The notes beneath the pieces are model-generated. The model saw only the letters and a program-made list of their open reading frames with translations, was not told the DNA's origin and ran no database searches. A program made the translations under genes and the position numbers. Of a DNA stretch of 64,000 nt, positions 34,883 through 47,320 are shown in pieces. Within the stretch, counting starts at the first letter, position 1. Each line of letters begins with the position of its first letter. Source of the stretch: Butyrivibrio sp. AC2005 (GTDB lineage: Bacteria; Bacillota; Clostridia; Lachnospirales; Lachnospiraceae); NCBI RefSeq assembly GCF_000424145.1, contig NZ_AUJI01000013.1:1-64000 (forward strand), in the 5' to 3' direction.

Positions 34883-35872
34883 ATGAATTATCTTATATCA
34901 GTAATTCTCACTGTTTATAACAGAGAACACTATATACATAGATGCATAGACAGTATATTGTCTCAGAAAAATGTCAATATTGAATTGATAATTGTTGATG
35001 ATGGTAGTAAAGATTCTTCACCAGAAATTTGTGATGAATATGCTGCTAAAAATGTAAATGTTAAGGTTATTCATCAAAAAAATGCCGGCATTAGCGTAGC
35101 GAGAAATGTGGGCTTAGATAATGTAACAGGAGATTTCATTTTTTTTATGGATGATGATGATTTTCTTCCTGAAAATGCATTGCAATCTCTTTTGAATTTG
35201 TCAATTGAACATGAGGCAGATCTTGTTATTGGAAATTATGCATGGTATAAAGACGATGGTAGCTATTACAAGATGTCTAAAATCCCGGAAAAGTATTGCA
35301 ATAAACTTATTAGTAATCGTGAAGTTTGTGAGTTGCTGTTATATACATATCAAACATGGGTAATAATTGTAAACTGGGGAAAACTATATAGAAAACAAGT
35401 TTGGGATAATATTAGATTTCCGGCTGAAATAAATAAAAGTGAAGATCAGTTTGTTTTTGTAGATTTAATGGAATCATGTAAAAAGATATATCTAACTGAT
35501 CAGGTGGTATATAATCAGGTTCTTTCTAAACGAAGTATTTCACGGAGTAAATATGCAAGGTGGCATTTATTTCATGCTGCAGGGGTTTCAGAAATTATCA
35601 AATACCTCATTTCAAAGGGGTATTTTGATATTGCCATGTACAAATTTGGAATGGGGACCAGAGACATTATATTTTTTCGCAAAGTTTTGAAGGATGAAAT
35701 AAGTAAGAAGGAAATAAAGAGACTATATGGAGTCTATTGTAATCTTGCAAAAGAATTAGCACCCCATGTCAATTTTAAAACAAAAATGAGATTATTATTT
35801 TTCAGGTGCTCTTTAAAAGGTTATGCTTATTTTCAGGTAAAACATGGAAAAAAGTTTGCAAGGCAAGCATGA
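34883..35872 (+). CDS. GT2 family glycosyltransferase
   Basis: The 329-residue enzyme has ILTVYNREHYIHR, DDGSKDSSPE and MDDDDF (DXD), then NWGKLYRKQVW and SEDQFVF, where other enzymes of the locus have HEDE. It follows the second glycosylphosphotransferase by 70 bp and may form part of a second assembly set with it. No membrane segment is evident apart from a basic, aromatic C-terminus. Confidence 0.85.
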   Translation: MNYLISVILTVYNREHYIHRCIDSILSQKNVNIELIIVDDGSKDSSPEICDEYAAKNVNVKVIHQKNAGISVARNVGLDNVTGDFIFFMDDDDFLPENALQSLLNLSIEHEADLVIGNYAWYKDDGSYYKMSKIPEKYCNKLISNREVCELLLYTYQTWVIIVNWGKLYRKQVWDNIRFPAEINKSEDQFVFVDLMESCKKIYLTDQVVYNQVLSKRSISRSKYARWHLFHAAGVSEIIKYLISKGYFDIAMYKFGMGTRDIIFFRKVLKDEISKKEIKRLYGVYCNLAKELAPHVNFKTKMRLLFFRCSLKGYAYFQVKHGKKFARQA

Positions 35873-35924
35873 GTTAGGCTAGTTGATAGTGATAAAGTTT
35901 GAGAAGAAACAATAAAAAGTATAA

Positions 35925-36611
35925 ATGATAAGAAATAATAGTCGATGTGAAAAGAAATTCTATATCAGTATTACAGAATACTATTATATAAAACAGTTGG
36001 TACAGACTTTGATGGAGCCTGATCCACACATGAGAGATAAAGACCGGTATTATGTAAGAAGCTTGTACTTTGATTCTGTTGATAACATAGATTATTATTC
36101 AAAGCTTTCAGGTATTGAAGAAAGAAAAAAGATAAGACTTCGCATTTATGATATTGCTGATACTGCTGTAAAGCTTGAAATAAAGAATCGTCATAGTGAT
36201 TATATTGAAAAGGAATCTTCAGCAATTACTAAAAAGGATGCGATTTCAGTTATAAATGGAGATTATTCCTGTCTTGAAACATATACTGATAGCATTGTTA
36301 TAAAAGCACATAATATCATGACTGGACAGGTTTATAAGCCTAAAGTAATTGTTGATTATGATAGGGAGGCCTATGTTTATCCTGAGCATAATGTAAGAGT
36401 TACCTTTGATAAGTATATTCGAGGTGCTTTTTCTGATCGGTTGTTTGATGGGAATATTGGAATGGTTCCTATTATCAGAGAACCCATATTGGTAATGGAA
36501 GTAAAATATGATAGGATATTACCTGAATTTATTAAGCAAGCCATTAGCTCAGCTATTTCTCATCATTCTGCTATAAGTAAGTATTGTATGGTAAGAGAAG
36601 TATTAGCTTAA
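35925..36611 (+). CDS. VTC-domain (polyphosphate polymerase-like) protein
   Basis: The 228-residue protein matches the VTC/CYTH-tunnel family. CEKKFYIS, VRSLYFDS, ERKKIRLRIYD, VKLEIKNR, VIVDYDREAY, VRVTFDKYIRG and VMEVKYDR lie in the expected order and supply the basic tunnel residues and the metal-binding Glu. Eukaryotic VTC4 makes polyphosphate from ATP; bacterial homologues usually lie next to DUF4956 and CotH genes as here. The gene is cytoplasmic, with no signal peptide. Its product in bacteria is not established, so polymerase activity is inference. Confidence 0.88.
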   Translation: MIRNNSRCEKKFYISITEYYYIKQLVQTLMEPDPHMRDKDRYYVRSLYFDSVDNIDYYSKLSGIEERKKIRLRIYDIADTAVKLEIKNRHSDYIEKESSAITKKDAISVINGDYSCLETYTDSIVIKAHNIMTGQVYKPKVIVDYDREAYVYPEHNVRVTFDKYIRGAFSDRLFDGNIGMVPIIREPILVMEVKYDRILPEFIKQAISSAISHHSAISKYCMVREVLA

Positions 36612-36650
36612 GTAATGATTTTATAGTCTAAAAGGAATTTTGATTTAAGA

Positions 36651-37322
36651 ATGAGTAAACGAGAGTTACTATATTATTTGCTAGAAAATAATACAAATAT
36701 CTCAATTGAAGAGATTGCGATTGGGTTAATAATGTCAGTACTTCTGGCATTTTTTATTTGCTTTGTTTATAAGAAAACTTATACCGGAGTAATGTATTCT
36801 AAAAACTTCAATGTTACATTATTGCTGGTAACTATCATTACAACGATGGTAATGATGATAATAGGCAGTAACCTGGCGCTTTCTCTTGGTATGGTAGGTG
36901 CACTTTCTATCATCAGATTCAGAACTGCTGTTAAGGATACGAAGGATAGTGCCTTTATTTTTTGGACGATAGCAGTCGGGATAGCTTGCGGATCAGGTAT
37001 TTACATGATTGCGATTCTTGGAAGTATTATTATTGCAGTCATCCTTTTCTTCATAAGTAAGGGCGTTTTTGATGATACAACATATCTGGTCATAGTACAT
37101 ACAGATGAGAATGTTGATGTAGATAAAGTAACTGACATTATTGAAAAGCATTGCAAAAGAACTAATCTAAAAATGAAAAATGTTAATTCGCAAGGGACGG
37201 ATATAACTTATGAGGTGTCCTTTAGCAAAGGGGAGGATTCCGAAATAACTAAAGAAATCAAGGAAATTGATGGGATTAAAGCAATTAACATAGTTACTTA
37301 TAACGGAGAAATTGCGGGGTAA
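36651..37322 (+). CDS. DUF4956 membrane protein
   Basis: The 223-residue protein has four membrane helices in residues 20-145 and a cytoplasmic domain in the last 75. MVGALSIIRFRTAVKDTKD is the DUF4956 hallmark, on a loop between helices. It lies between VTC and CotH genes, its constant partners. Its C-terminal domain (TYLVIVHTDENVDVDKV) looks like a small ferredoxin-like fold. The role is unknown; a channel or scaffold for the VTC product has been a reasonable guess. Confidence 0.85.
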   Translation: MSKRELLYYLLENNTNISIEEIAIGLIMSVLLAFFICFVYKKTYTGVMYSKNFNVTLLLVTIITTMVMMIIGSNLALSLGMVGALSIIRFRTAVKDTKDSAFIFWTIAVGIACGSGIYMIAILGSIIIAVILFFISKGVFDDTTYLVIVHTDENVDVDKVTDIIEKHCKRTNLKMKNVNSQGTDITYEVSFSKGEDSEITKEIKEIDGIKAINIVTYNGEIAG

Positions 37323-37326
37323 TATT

Positions 37327-39642
37327 TTGAAGAACCGTTATTTTTACAGATTAACCGGTAGCATACTATTGATGCTTCTGGTTTTTCTTTTAATAATCTG
37401 TATTAAATCTGAATATAGAGATATTAATGCCTATGCTGAAAATGCAACAGGAATTACTCTTTGCATAAATGAAATTATGTATGAAAATCTGGGTCAGCAG
37501 TTAGATGCAGACGGAGATAACAGCGATTGGATTGAAATATATAATTATGGATCAGAATCTGTCAATCTTTATGGTATTTCAATTTCGGATCATGTTGGGG
37601 ATAAAGTGAGATGGCATTTTCCAGATTATGAACTTGGGGCAGGAGATTATCTTATAGTATGGGCTTCAGGAAAAAATAAGGTTACAGATGATGGGGAGAT
37701 GCATACTAATTTTTTGATTAATTCTTCTGACAGAATAACCTTATATGATGAGAAAAACAATTCTATTGATGAAATGGAGATTAATTCTGATGTTCAACCC
37801 GGGATATCAGCCGGAAGACCGGTAAAAGAACCACAGGTACTTGCCATTCTTTCAAATAATTCACCGGGACTTCCTAATAATGCTAAGCTGATTTCTTATG
37901 TATCAAGAGTAGATGCCAAGTTGGAAGCACCTTCTTTTTCAGTACAGTCGGGGATATACAACGAAGAATTTGAATTGGAACTATCTGCAAATGATAAAGA
38001 AAGTGTGATTGTTTATACGTTGGATGGTTCAGAGCCTGATGAAAATTCGCATATTTATAAAGAACCTTTGATAATAAGAGATAGAAGTAACGAGAAAAAT
38101 TTAATCGGAGATACAAAGACCACCCATGATTATCTGTTTAGTAAGAAGTGGGAAAACTCATATAATTACAAAGGTACAGTGGTAAGAGCCAGAACTTTAA
38201 AGGACGGAGTAATATCTAAAGAAATATCTACTGAATCCTTTTTTATAGATCCCAAAACAACCATGAATATAGTTTCATTGACAGTAAATCCGGATGATAT
38301 GTTTGATGAATGGGATGGTCTGTATGTTCCCGGCGAAACTTATTATTTATGGAAAAAATATAATAAAAGCATTCAGAATTCATTCTCTACACCTTCAAAT
38401 TATTATTCGGATAAAAAGGTAAATGCGCATGTTCAGATTTTTAGTAAAGAAGGAGCGCTTAAAGCTGATAATGATGTAAAGCTGAAGTTAGCTGGTTCGG
38501 CATCAAAATCCAGTGCTGCAAAGGGATTAAGACTCATAGTTAATGATGAAGATTCCGGTTTTGATACCGGTATATTTGAACTACTTCCGATAGCTGCAAC
38601 TGAAAAAGAACATAGTCTTTATGATGAAGATAAAGCAAATAATTCTGATATTGAATCATATGATGCTAATGCAATTACATTAAGACCAAGTGGATCGGAT
38701 TTTAACAGTACCATGTTTTGCGACGTGTTATCGCAATCTCTTATAGCCGGAAATCTGGATGTTCCGTATCTTGCTGCAGAGCCTGCGGTGCTTTTTATCA
38801 ATGGAGAATACTGGGGAATACATAATATCAGGGAAGTATGCAATGAGGATTATTTTTACAGGCACTATGGAATCGATAGTGAAAATCTGAATTTGATCAA
38901 TCTTAATATTGGTACAGTTCCGCATGTGACAGAGATAGTTGCCGGTACGGATGAAGACCTTCAGGATTATTATGATTTGGTTGAATATGTTAAAACGCAT
39001 GATATGAATGCACAGGCTAATTACGCATATTTTTGTGACAGGATGGATGTTGATAATCTTATTGATTACTTAGTGGTAGAAATTTATTTTGCAAATTTTG
39101 ACTGGCCTGGGAATAATTATCGTATCTGGAGAGCTGATCAGTCTGATTCTGATTATGGAGATAATAAATGGAGATTCTTTCTGTTTGACCTGGATAAAGC
39201 ATTTAGATATGCTGATTTTAATTCATTGGAATATCTTTTTGAAGAAAATTATGATGAATCAATTCTGGAAGGAATGAGTCATTATCATGATGAGAACAGG
39301 GAGCTTTTTTATAGTCTTATAAAAAATAAAAACTTTTCAGATAAGTTTAATAATAGGCTGAATGAATGTTTGGATACTTGCTTTTCAGAAGGAAAGGTAA
39401 TTAGTCAGATTGATAAATTGTCTGCTATGTATGCACCGGAGATGGAATCGCATTTTTTACGATGGCACACTACTGATGGATGGCTGAAAAAGCTTAAAAA
39501 CATGATAAAACCTGGTTGGTCAGAAGATGACATTTATACAGTAAAGAATTGGGAAAATAATGTAGAATCCATAAAGGATTTTGCAAAGAAAAGAAACCTG
39601 GTATTGCGAAATTATATAATTCAATATCAAGAAGGTAACTGA
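37327..39642 (+). CDS. Extracellular CotH-kinase protein with lamin-tail and chitobiase-C domains
   Basis: I start at the TTG at 37327, with GCGGGG upstream; a longer frame from 37312 overlaps DUF4956. The 771-residue protein has a signal anchor (about 5-27), a lamin-tail domain (about 40-150: INEIMYENLG...DWIEIYN), a CHB_HEX_C-type domain (about 195-300: VIVYTLDGSEPDENS) and a CotH domain from about 330 to the end. CotH motifs include the Arg/Asn stretch NYRIWRA and WRFFLFDLDKAF, with the Asp pair used in metal-ATP binding. CotH proteins are atypical protein kinases. Here the target is presumably at the cell surface. Confidence 0.85.
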   Translation: MKNRYFYRLTGSILLMLLVFLLIICIKSEYRDINAYAENATGITLCINEIMYENLGQQLDADGDNSDWIEIYNYGSESVNLYGISISDHVGDKVRWHFPDYELGAGDYLIVWASGKNKVTDDGEMHTNFLINSSDRITLYDEKNNSIDEMEINSDVQPGISAGRPVKEPQVLAILSNNSPGLPNNAKLISYVSRVDAKLEAPSFSVQSGIYNEEFELELSANDKESVIVYTLDGSEPDENSHIYKEPLIIRDRSNEKNLIGDTKTTHDYLFSKKWENSYNYKGTVVRARTLKDGVISKEISTESFFIDPKTTMNIVSLTVNPDDMFDEWDGLYVPGETYYLWKKYNKSIQNSFSTPSNYYSDKKVNAHVQIFSKEGALKADNDVKLKLAGSASKSSAAKGLRLIVNDEDSGFDTGIFELLPIAATEKEHSLYDEDKANNSDIESYDANAITLRPSGSDFNSTMFCDVLSQSLIAGNLDVPYLAAEPAVLFINGEYWGIHNIREVCNEDYFYRHYGIDSENLNLINLNIGTVPHVTEIVAGTDEDLQDYYDLVEYVKTHDMNAQANYAYFCDRMDVDNLIDYLVVEIYFANFDWPGNNYRIWRADQSDSDYGDNKWRFFLFDLDKAFRYADFNSLEYLFEENYDESILEGMSHYHDENRELFYSLIKNKNFSDKFNNRLNECLDTCFSEGKVISQIDKLSAMYAPEMESHFLRWHTTDGWLKKLKNMIKPGWSEDDIYTVKNWENNVESIKDFAKKRNLVLRNYIIQYQEGN

Positions 39643-39665
39643 AGATTTTGTGGTAATATATTTTT

Positions 39666-40607
39666 ATGGGAAGAAAAAAGAAACCAACAATTGAATTTAG
39701 ATTTTACGAGATTCCGCAGGGTAAAAGCTGCCTTGCTCTTCTTGGTGAGAAGTGGATAAGGGTTTATGGAGAAGGCGAAAATATGCTTCATTTCCATAAT
39801 CTTTATGAAGTTGGATATTGTAGATATGGCGACGGTGTAATGACACTTGATGAAAAGGCTTGTGATTATGAGTCGGACATGTTTTCTCTTATTCCACCAA
39901 ATTATCCGCATACTACAACCAGTGAGAAAGAGAACTTTTGGGAGTATTTCTTTTTTGATGCTGAAGCAATTATAAAGCTGATCTATCCGGATAATATTTC
40001 AAAACAAAGGGAAGCGACAGCTATTATCAATAAACGGGCTGATTTGATTCATTCTGAAGAGCATCCTGAGATGGCAGAAATAATTAAACTTATAATGGAG
40101 GAAATGAGAGATGAGCGTCCCTATTACAAGGAGACGACGCAAAATCTGATAAAAGTACTTATAAGTTATATTATGCGAATTCATAAGTCCATGAATGCCG
40201 AAAATTCCACCATTACAGAGCTGGATACCGGTGGAGATATGATGAGCATAAAGCCTGCTATTGAGTATATTGAGGAAAAATATGCAGAGGAGATTAGGGC
40301 TTTAGATCTTGCTAATGTGTGTAATATGAGTGAAACGCACTTTAGGCGAACCTTTGCTGAAATAATCAATATGGCTCCGATGGACTATCTTAACCTTGTC
40401 AGGGTTCAGAAGGCCTGTGACACAATGAAGAAAACTGAGCATTCCATGGAGATTGTTGCTGTTGAATGCGGTTTCGGCAATGTGTCAACTTTTAACAGGA
40501 ATTTTAAAAAGTACTTAGGCACTTCGCCATATCAATGGAAGAAAAACAAGGATAATTATGTCGGAAAGCTCCTGGATTACAATATTCATGCCCTAAAAGG
40601 CTGGTAA
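39666..40607 (+). CDS. AraC-family transcriptional regulator
   Basis: The 313-residue protein has an N-terminal cupin-like sensing domain (about 1-160, with MLHFHNLYEVGYCRYGDG) and two C-terminal helix-turn-helix motifs: LANVCNMSETHFRRTFAEIINMA and the conserved VAVECGFGNVSTFNRNFKKYLGTSPYQWKK. It sits 23 bp after cotH but directly upstream of the sugar-transport and beta-galactosidase genes, which it probably controls in response to a sugar. A strong hairpin with a U-run follows it. Confidence 0.88.
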   Translation: MGRKKKPTIEFRFYEIPQGKSCLALLGEKWIRVYGEGENMLHFHNLYEVGYCRYGDGVMTLDEKACDYESDMFSLIPPNYPHTTTSEKENFWEYFFFDAEAIIKLIYPDNISKQREATAIINKRADLIHSEEHPEMAEIIKLIMEEMRDERPYYKETTQNLIKVLISYIMRIHKSMNAENSTITELDTGGDMMSIKPAIEYIEEKYAEEIRALDLANVCNMSETHFRRTFAEIINMAPMDYLNLVRVQKACDTMKKTEHSMEIVAVECGFGNVSTFNRNFKKYLGTSPYQWKKNKDNYVGKLLDYNIHALKGW

Positions 40608-40679
40608 GGCTTAAAATGGGCAACTTAATGGTTTAAGTTTATTAATATTCTGTTCAAATTTTATTCATAATTGGTCGAA

Positions 40680-40718
40680 AATGCACATTTTAGTAATTAA
40701 AATGTGCATTATTTTTTT
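40680..40718 (+). terminator. Terminator-like 13-bp inverted repeat after araC-type gene
   Basis: AATGCACATTTTA (40680-40692) and TAAAATGTGCATT (40698-40710) are perfect inverted repeats with a 5-bp loop, followed by ATTTTTTT. This is a good intrinsic terminator. It also ends 18 bp before the downstream -10, so it could double as an operator for the AraC regulator. Confidence 0.7.
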
Positions 40719-40725
40719 GACTCGT

Positions 40726-40734
40726 TGGTATAAT
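40726..40734 (+). promoter_or_regulatory. Extended -10 promoter of the sugar ABC operon
   Basis: TGGTATAAT is an extended -10 element with no good -35 at 17 bp, as expected for an activator-dependent promoter. A TTGACT just upstream is only 6 bp away and cannot be its -35. The leader to the ATG at 40857 is about 115 nt. Confidence 0.5.
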
Positions 40735-40856
40735 ATACATATATTTGATTCGGAAAGAGATTATTTCAGTCAAAATGCCTAAAACTCATCTGACATAATC
40801 TTAAGAAATGAATCAGGTACTAATAATAATTTATTTTCATTAGGGAGGACAGAATA

Positions 40857-42299
40857 ATGAAAAGAAAAGCATTATCTATGGTACTTGCATCTGCTATGAC
40901 ACTTTCCATGATCGCTGGTTGCGGCGGAAACGGTGGAGCAGATACAGCAACTGACACAACAGAGAAGACAGAGACAACAGAGACAACAGAGAGCACAGAT
41001 TCTGCAGAGACTACAGAAGAGACAGCAACTGAAGAAGCAGCTACAGAAGAGGCTGCTCCTACAGCAGATGTTTCATCTGAGGGCGAGCATGAGCTTTCAG
41101 TATATGCTTGGGATGAGAACTTCAATATCCCTGCATTGAAGGCAGCAGAGAAGGCTTATCAGACAGTAGATCCTGAGTTCACTCTGAACATCATCACACA
41201 GTCAGGTTCACAGGACGTTGAGCAGGCAGTTACACTTGCTGCAGCTGCTGGCGATTTCAGCACACTTCCTGATATTGTTCTTTTCCAGGATCACTACATT
41301 CAGAAGTTCGTAGCTGATTATCCGGATGCATGGCAGGATATCGATGATGCCGGTATCGATTGGTCAAACTTAGGTGCTGAGAAGATTTCTTACAGCACAA
41401 TCGGTGGTAAGCACTATGGTGCACCTGTTGATAACGGAACAGCAATCTTTGCATATCGTACAGATATCCTTGAGCAGTGCGGTTACACACTTGATGATGT
41501 AACAGGTATCTCATGGGATAGATGGCTTGAGATTGCTAAGGATGTACATGATCAGACTGGCATGGCTATGCTTTCCATGGACCACTCAGGTGATGATCTT
41601 CCTTACATGATGCTTCAGGCTGAAGGCGAGTCACAGTGGACAGATAATACAACTCCTAACCTTGTAGGCAACGATAAGTTCAAGAAGATTATCGAAGTTA
41701 TCGTACAGGGTGCTAATGATGGTTCTATCATCCTTGCAAACAGCTGGAGTGAGTACACAGATCAGACTATCCAGGGCGACCAGGTTGCAGGTGTTATGAA
41801 TGGTAACTGGATTATTCCTACAATTGAGCAGGTTGCTGACAACAGTGGTAAGTGGGCAATCACAACACTTCCTACAATCGATGGTGGAAAAGAAGGTTAT
41901 GCTGCAAACGGTGGTTCATCTCTTTATGTAACTGCTAACTGCACAAAGCCTGAGCTTGCAAAGGCATTCCTTGCTTACACATTTGGCGGTGGAGACGGAG
42001 CTATAGAGACATATGACGCAGCACTTACAGATGGTGGTGTTATCACAACATGCATCTCAGCTGGTAAGTCTGATGTATATGCTAAGGGCGTTGACTTCTT
42101 CAATGGTCAGGCTATCTACGCTGACATCGTTGAGATGGGTTCACACGTTCCGGTAATTCAGCAGAGTGATTTCCATTACAACCTTCGTACTCTTGTAAAT
42201 ACTCTTATTACAAACGTACAGAATGGTAACGACATTGATTCTGAGATTCAGGCTGCACAGGAGCAGATTGAGTTTGAGATCGCTGGTTCACAGAACTAA
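40857..42299 (+). CDS. Sugar ABC transporter solute-binding lipoprotein
   Basis: The 480-residue protein has a lipoprotein signal ending in the lipobox MIAGCGG, so Cys22 or a neighbouring Cys is lipidated. A Thr/Glu-rich linker (about 28-70) follows, then a family-1 extracellular binding fold. GGAGG lies upstream of the ATG. The codon choice (strong use of ACA, GCA, CTT, ATC and GGT) differs from the polysaccharide genes and suggests high expression. With the two permeases it forms a CUT1-type importer; the ATPase (MsmK-like) is not here and is probably shared. Substrate is most likely a galactoside, from the adjacent beta-galactosidase. Confidence 0.9.
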   Translation: MKRKALSMVLASAMTLSMIAGCGGNGGADTATDTTEKTETTETTESTDSAETTEETATEEAATEEAAPTADVSSEGEHELSVYAWDENFNIPALKAAEKAYQTVDPEFTLNIITQSGSQDVEQAVTLAAAAGDFSTLPDIVLFQDHYIQKFVADYPDAWQDIDDAGIDWSNLGAEKISYSTIGGKHYGAPVDNGTAIFAYRTDILEQCGYTLDDVTGISWDRWLEIAKDVHDQTGMAMLSMDHSGDDLPYMMLQAEGESQWTDNTTPNLVGNDKFKKIIEVIVQGANDGSIILANSWSEYTDQTIQGDQVAGVMNGNWIIPTIEQVADNSGKWAITTLPTIDGGKEGYAANGGSSLYVTANCTKPELAKAFLAYTFGGGDGAIETYDAALTDGGVITTCISAGKSDVYAKGVDFFNGQAIYADIVEMGSHVPVIQQSDFHYNLRTLVNTLITNVQNGNDIDSEIQAAQEQIEFEIAGSQN

Positions 42300-42324
42300 T
42301 TTATAGATATTGTAAGTTGTATTT

Positions 42325-42361
42325 AAACCGGGGAATCGGGATTTTCCGATCCCCGGTTTTG
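42325..42361 (+). terminator. Intercistronic hairpin after binding-protein gene
   Basis: AACCGGGGAATCGG pairs with CCGATCCCCGGTT around a short loop, followed by TTT. It lies between the binding-protein gene and the permeases. Such partial terminators usually keep binding protein in excess over permease. Confidence 0.75.
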
Positions 42362-42387
42362 TAAAATAAAGAAAAGGAGCGGTTAGG

Positions 42388-43281
42388 ATGAAAACAGGTA
42401 AGTCCGTTACTGCAAAACAGAAAACAGCCGGTTGGATGTTTCTTGCGATTGCATCCATAATGATTTTTATATTCAGCTTTTATCCGATGGTTTCAGCCCT
42501 CATCATGTCATTTAAGACAGGTTCAGCGGCTTCAATGAAATGGGCAAATCCCATTACTTTTAACTACACTCGTATGTTCCAGGACAAGACTTTTATGAAG
42601 TCTGTCGGAAACACTTTTTTGTATCTGATAATTCAAGTACCGATAATGCTGGTGCTGGCAATACTTCTTGCGCAGCTCCTTAATAATAAAGACCTTAAGT
42701 TCAGGGGACTTTTCCGTACAATGGTATTCTTACCGTGCGCAATTTCTCTTGTATCATATGCCCTTATATTCAGAACACTTTTTGCTACACAGGGTCTTGT
42801 AAATATGACTCTGATGAATATGGGACTTATAAGTGAAAATATTAACTGGCTTGGTCAGACCGATACAGCAAGATTTGTAATTATATTTGCTCTTATCTGG
42901 AGATGGACAGGTTATAACATGGTATTCTTCCTGGCAGGACTTCAGAATATTGAATATTCTGTATACGAAGCAGCGAAGATAGATGGAGCAACAGGCTGGA
43001 AGACCTTCTGGCATATTACAGTGCCGCTTCTTCGCCCGGTAATCATTATGACCTTCATTATGTCAATCAATGGTACATTGCAGTTGTTCGATGAGTCTGT
43101 AAACCTGACAAACGGTGGACCTGCAAATACCACAATCACTATGTCACATTATGTATATAACAATGCCTTCGGAACCGGTGTTGCTAACTTTGGATATGCA
43201 TCCGCAATGTCATTCTTTATCTTTATCCTGGTTGCTATCCTTGCCTTTATCAACTTGAAAGTAGGTGATACACGTGACTAA
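42388..43281 (+). CDS. Sugar ABC transporter permease (MalF-like)
   Basis: The 297-residue protein has six membrane helices and the EAA loop YEAAKIDGATGWKTFWHITVPLLRP, which docks the ATPase. AAAAGGAGCGG precedes the ATG. It belongs to the CUT1 family. The 3' end overlaps or abuts the second permease, so the two subunits are co-translated. Confidence 0.9.
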   Translation: MKTGKSVTAKQKTAGWMFLAIASIMIFIFSFYPMVSALIMSFKTGSAASMKWANPITFNYTRMFQDKTFMKSVGNTFLYLIIQVPIMLVLAILLAQLLNNKDLKFRGLFRTMVFLPCAISLVSYALIFRTLFATQGLVNMTLMNMGLISENINWLGQTDTARFVIIFALIWRWTGYNMVFFLAGLQNIEYSVYEAAKIDGATGWKTFWHITVPLLRPVIIMTFIMSINGTLQLFDESVNLTNGGPANTTITMSHYVYNNAFGTGVANFGYASAMSFFIFILVAILAFINLKVGDTRD

Positions 43282-44125
43282 TAAGAAGAATAGATCAAAT
43301 ATACAAAGAAGACTGATACCCAGTTATATATTTCTTACTCTTTTTTCACTGTTTTCTGTATTCCCGCTGTTCTGGATGGTTACAGCAGCTACAAATGCTA
43401 CAGTAGATGTTGCAAGAGGTAAGATCTGGTTTGGAACACATGCAGCTGAAAACTTTAAAAATCTGCTTAGTACAGCAGCAGCACAGGGGGCAGGCGCTTC
43501 ACTTTGGAAGTTCATGGGCAACTCCTTTACATATGCAACAGTACAGACTTTGTTATGTATTCTTATCTGCTCACTGGCCGGCTATGGCTTTGAGCTCTAT
43601 CATGACAAGGGTAAGGATTTCCTGTTTGCAATACTGCTTATGGCTATGATGATTCCCGGTGTTGCAACTATGATTCCTATGTTCAGAATGATGAGTAAAC
43701 TTCATTTCTTGAACCAGGTATGGGGATTTGTACTACCTGCTATATCTACACCGTTTATGATTATGATGTTCAGACAGAACAGCCGTAATTTCCCTGTTGA
43801 TATTATGGAAGCAGCCAGAATTGACGGCCTTTCTGAATTCGCAATCTTTTTCCGTATGTATATGCCGGTTATGAAATCTACATATGCTGCAGCTGCGGTT
43901 ATTACATTCATGAATGCATGGAACGCATATCTGTGGCCCAGAGTTGTACTTACAGAGAACAAAGCACAGACTATGCCGATTCTGATTGCCAATATGTCTA
44001 ACGGTTATACTGTCGATTATGGAATGCTTATGATGGGCGTATTATTCTGCTCATTACCGACCATGATTATATTCTTCGTATTGCAGAAGCAGTTCGCAGA
44101 AGGTATTACAGGTGCTGTTAAGTAA
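43274..44125 (+). CDS. Sugar ABC transporter permease (MalG-like)
   Basis: The start is a GTG, either at 43265 or at 43274; I prefer 43274, with AGTAGGTG upstream. The 283-residue product has six helices and the EAA loop MEAARIDGLSEFAIFFRMYMPVMK. It ends in the KQFAEGITGAVK tail typical of MalG-type permeases. It pairs with the preceding permease. Confidence 0.88.
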   Translation: MTNKKNRSNIQRRLIPSYIFLTLFSLFSVFPLFWMVTAATNATVDVARGKIWFGTHAAENFKNLLSTAAAQGAGASLWKFMGNSFTYATVQTLLCILICSLAGYGFELYHDKGKDFLFAILLMAMMIPGVATMIPMFRMMSKLHFLNQVWGFVLPAISTPFMIMMFRQNSRNFPVDIMEAARIDGLSEFAIFFRMYMPVMKSTYAAAAVITFMNAWNAYLWPRVVLTENKAQTMPILIANMSNGYTVDYGMLMMGVLFCSLPTMIIFFVLQKQFAEGITGAVK

Positions 44126-44138
44126 TCATTTTGCGTAG

Positions 44139-47240
<3,102 letters not shown>

Positions 47241-47320
47241 GTAGGTATTTTTGAAGGTATTTTTGAAGGTATTTTTTAGGGTATAGTTTTATATTATTTT
47301 AATTAGGGTATATTTTTACA

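Noticed and set aside
40716..40734. TTGACT at 40716 as the -35 of the ABC operon promoter
   Set aside because: It is only 6-7 bp from TATAAT; the extended -10 TG motif explains the promoter better.
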